Assembly: GCA_009703275.1 (NCBI GenBank)
Contig: WLGJ01000004.1
Span: 1 to 35,282 of the forward strand
Length of the DNA stretch: 35,282 nt
Reading direction: 5' to 3'
Origin: Actinomycetota bacterium
GTDB lineage: Bacteria > Actinomycetota > Acidimicrobiia > Acidimicrobiales > Acidimicrobilacustridaceae
Part shown: in pieces, positions 28,580 to 35,282 of the stretch
Position numbering within the stretch: the first letter of the stretch is position 1
How the letters are laid out: each line of letters begins with the position of its first letter
Made by a program: the position numbers and the translations under genes
The notes under the pieces: generated by a model
What the model was told of the DNA's origin: nothing
Database searches by the model: none
What the model saw: only the letters and a program-made list of their open reading frames with translations

Positions 28580-29613
28580 CAGTCGATTACCCCTGGCAAT
28601 CGCACGAAGTCGGCGTAGTAGATGCCCAGCGCCAGGGCAGTAAACAGGCCAGCGACAATCCAGAGTCGAATGATCACCGTTGTTTCAGGCCATCCTCCAA
28701 GTTCGAAGTGATGATGGAGTGGCGCCATTCGGAAAATGCGTCGACCGAACGCTCGATAGCTGCCCACCTGAAGAATGACCGAAACGGTTTCCATGACGAA
28801 GAGTCCGCCGACGATGGGAAGAAGCAGGATCGTGTTGGTGCTCAGTGCAAGGGCCGCAAGCCCTGCCCCAATCGCAAGGGCTCCGGTATCGCCCATGAAG
28901 ATTCGAGCTGGAGCCGCGTTCCACCACAAGAATCCGGCGACAGCCGCCATCATCGATGCCGATACAACAGCAGTATCGAGGAAGCTCTCATCGCCGTAGA
29001 TGGAGTTATGGCGGAAGCCCCAGAAGGCGATCACTGTGTATGCGGCAAATCCGAAAATTGATGCACCAGCGGCGAGACCATCAAGACCATCAGTGAGGTT
29101 CACCGCATTTGTCGTGGCATAGAAGATGATGACGGCCAGAACTACCCAACCGATCTTTCCGATTTCAATGCCAGGAAAGTCGAAGCGAGTGAAGGACAAC
29201 GTGGTGGTGACGTTGGTAAACGTCAGCATTGAAACGGCGTAGGCAACAGCAACAGCAAGGAGGCCAAACGTTTTTGCCCTCTTAGTCAACCCAAGGTTGC
29301 GCTCGCGGAACACCTTGATGGAGTCATCAAGGAGACCGACCAGTCCGGCTGCGATGATCGCCGCCATACAGAGCAATCCGCGCCGCGTGAAGACTGCACC
29401 GCTGAGATCACTCACGAACCACCCAACCGCAGCGGCAGCAACAAAGGCCAGACCGCCCATCGTGGGGGTACCCGCTTTGGTGATGTGACCCTGAGGGCCA
29501 TCTTCGCGAATGGGCTGTCCAATTCGACGATGTTCGAGCCAAGAGATCAAAAGACGTGTGCCAAATAACGAAAGGGCAAGTGAAATTGCCGCAGCAATGA
29601 GGAGGCGGATCAT
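28579..29613 (-). CDS. mraY: Phospho-N-acetylmuramoyl-pentapeptide transferase
   Basis: GQPIREDGPQGHITKAGTPTMGGLAFV, NAVNLTDGLDGLAAG, FMGDTGALAIGAGLAALAL, FRMAPLHHHFELGGWPETTVIIRLWIVAGL. Confidence 0.98.
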   Translation of the reverse strand: MIRLLIAAAISLALSLFGTRLLISWLEHRRIGQPIREDGPQGHITKAGTPTMGGLAFVAAAAVGWFVSDLSGAVFTRRGLLCMAAIIAAGLVGLLDDSIKVFRERNLGLTKRAKTFGLLAVAVAYAVSMLTFTNVTTTLSFTRFDFPGIEIGKIGWVVLAVIIFYATTNAVNLTDGLDGLAAGASIFGFAAYTVIAFWGFRHNSIYGDESFLDTAVVSASMMAAVAGFLWWNAAPARIFMGDTGALAIGAGLAALALSTNTILLLPIVGGLFVMETVSVILQVGSYRAFGRRIFRMAPLHHHFELGGWPETTVIIRLWIVAGLFTALALGIYYADFVRLPGVID

Positions 29614-31043
29614 CGAGTGGCCTCCAGTTGTTTCCATTCCTCGAATGCAACGAGTCGGTCATCGAAGGGAGTGGTCGACTCGCCAATGATCTGGACAGTC
29701 TCGTGACCCTTGCCAGCGAGGAGAACAATGTCTCCATTCACTGCGCTTCGAAGAGCCATGGAAATCGCTGTCCGGCGATCGGGTTCCACGATGATTGAAC
29801 TTGCCCGTGGACTCGACACCCGCTGCACACCTTCCACAATCGAAGCGATGATCTGATCAGTTGATTCAGACCTTGAATTGTCTGCAGTAATGATGACCGA
29901 GTCAGCACGCTGGGCTGCGGTTTCTCCCATCATCGAGCGCTTCGACGGATCCCGGTCGCCGCCGCATCCAAAAACGACGATGACGCGACCCTCAACAATC
30001 TCGCCAGCAGCGCGAAGAAGTTGCTCGAGGCCATCTGGGGTATGTGCATAGTCAACGATGATTGCGAACGGTTGTCCTGCATCGACTCGTTCGAATCGGC
30101 CTTCAACGACGAGCGGAAGGGAAAGCCCTTTAGCAATTGTGGCGTCGTCGACACCCAAGATACGAGCAGCGTGGGCGGCACCGAGTGCGTTGCTCACATT
30201 GAACAAACCGCCAAGAGGCAGTGAGATTTGGTGCCCCATCCACCGAAAGGTCGAACCCTCAACTGAGAGTTGCAACTCTTCGACTTCGTCTAGCGAATAG
30301 CCATCGGTGGGAACCGTTGCGGCATCAGCAAGAAGTCGACCATGGGGACTGTCGAGGTTCACAACCGCCGACTCGCAGCGTTCAGGATCAAAAAGACGAG
30401 CCTTCGTTTCGAAGTACTCCTCCATCGAACCGTGGTAGTCGAGGTGATCGCGGCTCAAGTTTGTGAACAAGGCAACGCGAAACTTCATCGCGTCGACACG
30501 GCACTGGTCGATCGCGTGAGACGAAACTTCCATCGCGACAATCTCGACACCGTCATCACGCCATTCGGCCAAACGGCGTTGGAGATCCGGAGACTCAGGA
30601 GTCGTACGTGCACCAGAAAGAGTCCCGATTACCTCACTCTTTCGTCGAGCGGCCGTAAAGATGTTGCGCAGCATCCACGTGGTGGTGGTTTTCCCATTTG
30701 TGCCAGTCACGCCAACGACGAGAAGGCCATCGGCCGGATGTCTAAAACACGTTGCCGAGACCGTCGCCATTGCTTCCCGAACGTTCGCAACTACAAGCTG
30801 AGGAACGTCGACATCTACGCGGTGATCGACAAGTAACGCCACTGCTCCGGCTGCAACAGCATCACCGGCATGGAGGTGTCCGTCATCAGAAACTCCGGGG
30901 ACACAACAAAAGAGTGATCCCGCTCGAACCTGGCGGGAATCAAAATTCACGTCTGTGATTTCCAGATCATCGAATGAGGGCGAGCCACCGAGGCCCACCA
31001 TTTCAACCTCATTCAATTCGGCAACGATCGTCGCCAGGCGCAC
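29610..31043 (-). CDS. murE: UDP-N-acetylmuramyl-tripeptide synthetase
   Basis: DSRQVRAGSLFCCVPG, GVTGTNGKTTTTWML, MEVSSHAIDQCRVDAM, FTNLSRDHLDYHGSMEEYFETKARLF, VDYAHTPDGLEQLL, GCGGDRDPSKR, ITADNSRSE. GTG start. Confidence 0.96.
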   Translation of the reverse strand: MRLATIVAELNEVEMVGLGGSPSFDDLEITDVNFDSRQVRAGSLFCCVPGVSDDGHLHAGDAVAAGAVALLVDHRVDVDVPQLVVANVREAMATVSATCFRHPADGLLVVGVTGTNGKTTTTWMLRNIFTAARRKSEVIGTLSGARTTPESPDLQRRLAEWRDDGVEIVAMEVSSHAIDQCRVDAMKFRVALFTNLSRDHLDYHGSMEEYFETKARLFDPERCESAVVNLDSPHGRLLADAATVPTDGYSLDEVEELQLSVEGSTFRWMGHQISLPLGGLFNVSNALGAAHAARILGVDDATIAKGLSLPLVVEGRFERVDAGQPFAIIVDYAHTPDGLEQLLRAAGEIVEGRVIVVFGCGGDRDPSKRSMMGETAAQRADSVIITADNSRSESTDQIIASIVEGVQRVSSPRASSIIVEPDRRTAISMALRSAVNGDIVLLAGKGHETVQIIGESTTPFDDRLVAFEEWKQLEATR

Positions 31044-31046
31044 ACG

Positions 31047-33347
31047 TCACCTCACCGCTGCGGTTTTGCGCGCCGCCGTTGTCGTAGTCGTCGTCGTCGC
31101 TCGTGGGGCGATGGTGGTCGGTGCCGAGAATGCAATTGCTTCAGGTGAGCCGGCAGTCAACGCGCGAACCCTGTCACCTTCGGTAACAATTGCCTGGCTT
31201 GAGGAACTCGGGAGTCCAAGCACTGCAGAGACTGGGGCGCCCCCAAGTGCGATGTCAGTAGCAGCAGGAGCAATGCCGAGACGATTAAGAGCGAATGAGC
31301 CGAGTTTCGAGAAAACCGGAGCAGCCGTTGCGCCACCGGTATAGGCGCCACTCGGTTCATCGATCATGACGTAGACCGAGAGTGCTGGCTGTTGTGCCGG
31401 CACAAATCCAACAAAGGTTGACTGGTAGCGAACCACGCCCATCTTGTCGATGTAGCCGCCGCCTGGCTGCGGCTTGCGAGAGGTACCCGTCTTCCCGGCG
31501 ACCGAGTATCCGTTGATGGCAGCAAGACGACCGGTCCCCTCCTCCACCACACTGCGCATCATGACGTTCAGATTGTCGGCAGTACCGGCACTCACTGCCC
31601 GATGTGAATCACCAGCTGCAGTCGGATGTTCGACGCCATCAGCATCGATGGTTGAGTCAACCAACTTCGGTCCCACATAGATGCCCTGATTTGCAATCGT
31701 GTTGTAGGCGAAGAGCATCTGCATTGGCGTTACCGAAATACTCTGACCAATTGCGATTGAAGGAAGTGACGTCCCGGAGTACTTCGACGGAGCGAGCACC
31801 GAGCCAGATGCTTCATTTGGGAAGTTGAGTGAAGTCTTTGAGCCAAAACCAAACGCCTTCTGCGCGGAATACAACGCGTCTTTACCCAGACCTTGGCCGA
31901 TCTTGATCGTCCCGACATTCGACGAATGAGTGAGGATCTGAGTGGTGTCCCACGTCACCGTTCCGCGTCCTTCGGCTTCGCCAAATTCCGCGTCGTAGAT
32001 CCTGAGCGTTGGTGGAAGATTGAATTGTGAAGTCGGACTGATCTGCCCAGCATCCATTGCGCCAGCGAGCGTGACAATCTTCATCACCGAACCTGGCTCG
32101 TACTGGGTAGTTAACGCTGAGTTGTTTGAACTTACGCGCACAGCCCCCGTCTCAGGATCGAGCACCATGTCGGCAATCGCCAGAACTTCACCCGTACCGG
32201 GCTTGCTGACAATCGCGATGCCTCCCTTTGCCCCAGTGGCCTTCACCTGTTCGCCGAGCAAACGCTCGGCTTCAAACTGAATCGACTGATCGATAGTCAG
32301 TTTCAGGTCGTCACCCTTCTGCGCAGGAGTCACCGAATGGTCACCAACTGCAATTGTCTGACCCCGAGGACTGCGCTCAAGCGAGATCTTTCCTGGCTGG
32401 CCAGTGAGTGCTTCCCCGAATTGCGACTCCAGTCCAGAAATTCCAACGTTGTCGACATCAACGCTGCCCAACAGTGAGCGAGCCGAGTCACCAGCGGGCG
32501 CGAAGCGTTCGCTTTCTTCAAGAAACGCCACACCGGCAAGGCCGAGAGCAGCAACCTGATCAGCAACTTCCGCAGTGACGCGACGCGCAAGATAAGCGAA
32601 CCGGCCCGTTCCATTCATTTTCGATTCGATGAACAACGGATCGAGGCCAAGTATCGGTGCCAGTTGCGCTGCCTCACTCGAGGCGTCGGTCACGAGCTTT
32701 GGATCTACGAAAATTGACCGTCCGGGACGAGAGATCACAAGTTCAGCGCCGTTGCGGTCAAGAATCGCACCGCGATCGGCAGCAAGCACCTGCGTATTTG
32801 TTCGCTGGTTTGCTCCATAAGCGACGTAACGATCTCGGCCAATCGTTTGGAGGAAGACGACTTTCGTAAGGACGCCCGTAAAGAGAAGGACGAAGACCAC
32901 CAAGAGAGCCAGTGTGCGCCGACGTTGATTCCCCACCGAGGTGCTCACCAAAACAGGCTTCGAGCCCTTTCCTGAACTCGATGGGTCGAAGACTCCCTGA
33001 AGCGATGAAATGACAGATGCAACTGTCGACGAGATTGCGACTTGGATCAGTTCAGAAGCCGGCCGCGAACTGTGCACAGACGGTTGACGGGTCGCATAGG
33101 TCGCCGAGGAAGCGGGACTGCGCTCAGTCCCGCGCTCTCTGGACTGCACACGATCAACCGGACGGACTTCGCGAGGTGCGCGCGCAGTGCGAGGTGCGGT
33201 GGTGCCGCGTCCTGATGAATGACGAGCCGGACGCGTCGGTGTGGTCACACGACGGCGACCACGAGGCAGATAATCAGGCGAGTTCCAAGGGGCGCTCTTT
33301 TGCGGATGGTCAACCGAAGGGGCTCCGGGACCGGGAGGCGGATTCAT
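31047..33347 (-). CDS. ftsI: Peptidoglycan transpeptidase FtsI/PBP3 (class B PBP)
   Basis: Class B PBP: RGAILDRNGAELVIS; active-site SVMK (YEPGSVMKI), SSN (THSSNVGTI), KTGT (VAGKTGTSRK). About 140-aa Pro/Arg-rich N-terminal extension before the TM. Confidence 0.96.
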   Translation of the reverse strand: MNPPPGPGAPSVDHPQKSAPWNSPDYLPRGRRRVTTPTRPARHSSGRGTTAPRTARAPREVRPVDRVQSRERGTERSPASSATYATRQPSVHSSRPASELIQVAISSTVASVISSLQGVFDPSSSGKGSKPVLVSTSVGNQRRRTLALLVVFVLLFTGVLTKVVFLQTIGRDRYVAYGANQRTNTQVLAADRGAILDRNGAELVISRPGRSIFVDPKLVTDASSEAAQLAPILGLDPLFIESKMNGTGRFAYLARRVTAEVADQVAALGLAGVAFLEESERFAPAGDSARSLLGSVDVDNVGISGLESQFGEALTGQPGKISLERSPRGQTIAVGDHSVTPAQKGDDLKLTIDQSIQFEAERLLGEQVKATGAKGGIAIVSKPGTGEVLAIADMVLDPETGAVRVSSNNSALTTQYEPGSVMKIVTLAGAMDAGQISPTSQFNLPPTLRIYDAEFGEAEGRGTVTWDTTQILTHSSNVGTIKIGQGLGKDALYSAQKAFGFGSKTSLNFPNEASGSVLAPSKYSGTSLPSIAIGQSISVTPMQMLFAYNTIANQGIYVGPKLVDSTIDADGVEHPTAAGDSHRAVSAGTADNLNVMMRSVVEEGTGRLAAINGYSVAGKTGTSRKPQPGGGYIDKMGVVRYQSTFVGFVPAQQPALSVYVMIDEPSGAYTGGATAAPVFSKLGSFALNRLGIAPAATDIALGGAPVSAVLGLPSSSSQAIVTEGDRVRALTAGSPEAIAFSAPTTIAPRATTTTTTTAARKTAAVR

Positions 33348-33868
33348 CGCTTCACCGCAGTCGTCGGAGTGGTTGCCTTTGCAACTGTGGTTGGCGTCGT
33401 CTTCGGAGCAACCGTGGTTGCCGTGGCCTTCGGTGCGGCCTTCGGTGTCGGTGCCGGGGGCATTTCGGCCGCACGAGCGTCATCAGTCATCTTGGGTTGC
33501 AGGTAGACCGGCGTCGGCGACGGAATCATTCCAAGCTTCGTTGTGGCAGCTGTCGTGATGTTCTGCGGACTCTGTAATTGTGCAAGCTCGACACGGAGAA
33601 GCTCAGCGCGAGTTTCCGCTTCGGCAATGCGATTGTTGACGCGATCGATGTGCGCCTGTTCCGAAATGATCAAGGTTTGGGCGGCTGCGATTGCGAAAAG
33701 CACAACCACTACTCCGACGACACCAGCAATCAAACCGATACGGCGACGTTCAGGTGCAGTGCGATCGACAAGTCGAAGTCGCGATCGAAGCCCCTCACGA
33801 GTTGACTCCTGTGGTGCGCGAAGATTCGCGGCGCGACGACCTTCTGCGGCAACTCTTGCGCTGGTCAT
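33344..33868 (-). CDS. ftsL: FtsL-like septum formation initiator with Ala/Pro/Thr/Lys-rich C-terminal tail
   Basis: Basic N-terminus, one TM (IGLIAGVVGVVVVLFAIAAAQTLII), coiled coil (EQAHIDRVNNRIAEAETRAELLRVELAQLQSPQNITTAATTKLGMIPSPTPVYLQP); position rsmH-ftsL-ftsI. Confidence 0.85.
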   Translation of the reverse strand: MTSARVAAEGRRAANLRAPQESTREGLRSRLRLVDRTAPERRRIGLIAGVVGVVVVLFAIAAAQTLIISEQAHIDRVNNRIAEAETRAELLRVELAQLQSPQNITTAATTKLGMIPSPTPVYLQPKMTDDARAAEMPPAPTPKAAPKATATTVAPKTTPTTVAKATTPTTAVKR

Positions 33869-34806
33869 GACCGTTCTGCGATTCGAAGACGGGCGCTTTC
33901 AGCACGAGGGTTGCTCTCACGTTCGGCTGCACCTGGTGTGGTTCCGCCGCGACGGACAAGCCGAACCGTCGACGTGGCACCACAAACGCAGGGAAGGTTC
34001 GTGGGGCAGGTGCAACCGCCGGACTCGGCATCACGCATGACCTGCTTGACGATGCGATCTTCGCCCGAGTGGTAGGACAAAACCACCAGACGGCCAGCAG
34101 GATTCAGAGAGTCGATCGCAGCTTCAAGCGCAACGGGAAGTACGCCGAGTTCGTTATTCACTTCAATGCGAATCGCCTGAAATGTTCGTTTGGCCGGATG
34201 CCCGCCTGTACGGCGCGCAGGGGCAGGAATCGCGTCGCGAGTGATCTCTGCAAGTTGTGTCGTGGTCTCAACTGGTCGAGCAGCGATGATCGCTCGGGCG
34301 ATACGTCCAGCGAAGCGCTCATCACCAAACTCACGAAGAACACGGGCAAGAGACTTTTCGTCGTACTCATTAACGACTGTCATCGCACTGAGCGCACGAG
34401 ACGGATCCATTCGCATGTCGAGAGGCGCATCGAAGCGGTAGCTAAAGCCGCGCTCCGCTCGGTCGAACTGCGGAGAGCTCACACCAAGGTCGAAGAGCGC
34501 ACCAACAATTGGCTGACCGGCGAGTTCCGCATCGACGACCGTCGAAAACGAGTCGAAACGGGCCTGCACGGTGCGAGCACGATCGCCAAAGGGCGCAAGG
34601 CGTTCACGAGCAACTGCAAGTGCATCGGGGTCCTGGTCGATACCAAGTACCGAAAGATGCGGGTAGGCCTCGAGAAGAGCAGTTGTATGGCCAGCGCCAC
34701 CGAGGGTTGCGTCGATAACCCAACCAGCCGGGACTGACTCGAAGGCCGCCACGATCTCGTCGAGCATCACCGGGCGGTGGTCGAACGATTCGTGGGCTGC
34801 GGCCAT
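33865..34806 (-). CDS. rsmH: 16S rRNA (cytosine(1402)-N(4))-methyltransferase RsmH (MraW)
   Basis: HRPVMLDEIVAAFESVPAGWVIDATLGGAGHTTALLE, FDLGVSSPQFDRAERGFSYRFDAPLDMRMD, FQAIRIEVNNELG, VLSYHSGEDRIVK. ATG 34804-34806 with GAGAGG SD 8 nt upstream; the frame is open to 35031. Confidence 0.97.
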   Translation of the reverse strand: MAAAHESFDHRPVMLDEIVAAFESVPAGWVIDATLGGAGHTTALLEAYPHLSVLGIDQDPDALAVARERLAPFGDRARTVQARFDSFSTVVDAELAGQPIVGALFDLGVSSPQFDRAERGFSYRFDAPLDMRMDPSRALSAMTVVNEYDEKSLARVLREFGDERFAGRIARAIIAARPVETTTQLAEITRDAIPAPARRTGGHPAKRTFQAIRIEVNNELGVLPVALEAAIDSLNPAGRLVVLSYHSGEDRIVKQVMRDAESGGCTCPTNLPCVCGATSTVRLVRRGGTTPGAAERESNPRAESARLRIAERS

Positions 34807-34814
34807 GACAGATA

Positions 34815-34988
34815 CCTCTCGCTGCTGAGCCAGTCGGCAGAGCCGGTACCGGTCCTCAGCAGTCCCTCGGAACACCGGCGCCCGCCGGGATTTCTCCCCG
34901 GTCGGGCTCGATGGGAAGCGGGCGGAGTAGGGGCCTTCCATCGTGTGTTCCGAGAGACTGCTGAAAATCGGGCGACCGGCTCGGTCGC
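34815..34988 (-). ncRNA. Candidate structured 5'UTR RNA of rsmH (three-way junction plus upstream hairpin; possible mraW-motif-like cis element)
   Basis: P1 34856-34875/34945-34964 (20 bp, one G.U); P2 34909-34918/34935-34943 (9 bp, one bulge); P3 34880-34889/34897-34907 (10 bp, one bulge); P0 34972-34978/34982-34988 (7 bp perfect). Noncoding gap between mraZ stop and rsmH start. Confidence 0.7.
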
Positions 34989-35039
34989 AGGAGTGGTCCT
35001 TTCGTTGGTGGGTCAGGGACAAAGGGGACATGACACGGA

Positions 35040-35282
35040 CTAGAGCCCCAAAGACGTAACGGCTTGGGTGAGGCTGTCGTCGGCGAGTGATGCTTGGTCG
35101 TTCCAGCGACCTGCGTTCCAGATCTCGATGCGACCGAAGGCGCCAATGACGACGGCTTCTTTGTCGAGCGAGGCGAAATCGCGCAAGCGCTGGGGAATGG
35201 TGATGCGGCCTTGAGAATCGGGTCGGACTTCGTGGGCGTTGGCGGCGAAGGCGCGGAGCGATTCCTGGCTGGTTTCACCCGA
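35040..35282 (-). CDS. mraZ: Transcriptional regulator MraZ, C-terminal part (5' end outside window)
   Basis: Minus strand from the window edge: SGETSQESLRAFAANAHEVRPDSQGRITIPQRLRDFASLDKEAVVIGAFGRIEIWNAGRWNDQASLADDSLTQAVTSLGL then TAG; second SpoVT/AbrB-like repeat of MraZ (D-x-Q-G-R-I-x-I-P). Not in the ORF track because no start is in the window. Confidence 0.93.
   Translation of the reverse strand, partial: SGETSQESLRAFAANAHEVRPDSQGRITIPQRLRDFASLDKEAVVIGAFGRIEIWNAGRWNDQASLADDSLTQAVTSLGL

Noticed and set aside
34807-35031. 75-aa N-terminal extension of RsmH (ORF start 35031, or ATG 34941)
   Set aside because: The frame is open, but RsmH proteins normally begin just before H-x-P-V-M-L, there is a good SD before ATG 34806, and the region has extensive RNA complementarity. 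Not fully excluded; listed as the main rival explanation for the RNA finding.
34856-35278. 140-aa minus-strand ORF listed at the right edge
   Set aside because: Alternative frame over the mraZ 3' end and the rsmH leader; the real MraZ frame runs 35282-35040 without a start in the window.
1-35282. Phage, transposon, toxin-antitoxin, restriction or secondary-metabolite systems
   Set aside because: No integrase, transposase, methylase, toxin-like or biosynthetic genes seen on either strand; gene content is core metabolism, translation and division.

Overview
The window carries ordinary chromosomal genes of an actinobacterium. By synteny and protein character I infer an Acidimicrobiia-like lineage, but this is not proven. 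I see no phage, transposon, CRISPR, tRNA or rRNA signal. Left part: the 3' end of an AMP-dependent acyl-CoA ligase, enoyl-CoA hydratase, aldo/keto reductase, a YyaL/DUF255 thioredoxin-domain protein, a nitroreductase, an uncharacterised protein, DnaE, an HdeD-like membrane protein, a Bpa-like proteasome activator, an alkaline-phosphatase-superfamily protein, an Rrf2 regulator, an RluD-type pseudouridine synthase, LspA, and a DksA/TraR protein with a long APAKK-repeat tail. Right part (mostly minus strand): divIVA, yggT, sepF, yggS, pgeF, ftsZ, ftsQ, murB, murC, murG, ftsW, murD, mraY, murE, ftsI, ftsL, rsmH and truncated mraZ, i.e. a tightly coupled dcw cluster. ileS is inserted on the plus strand. 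The most interesting signal is in the 233-bp mraZ-rsmH intergenic region. It can fold, on the rsmH-sense strand, into a compact three-way junction closed by a 20-bp stem. The 3' arm of that stem can instead pair with a sequence abutting the rsmH Shine-Dalgarno, which looks like a switchable 5'UTR RNA. Other points of note: an IleRS whose HxGH signature is swapped to GLHH, a cluster with murF missing between murE and mraY, a MurE with DNSR instead of DNPR, a Bpa ending in GTYL, and an H1-like tail on a zinc-finger-degenerate DksA protein. All calls were made by reading the sequence; no searches or folding programs were run.
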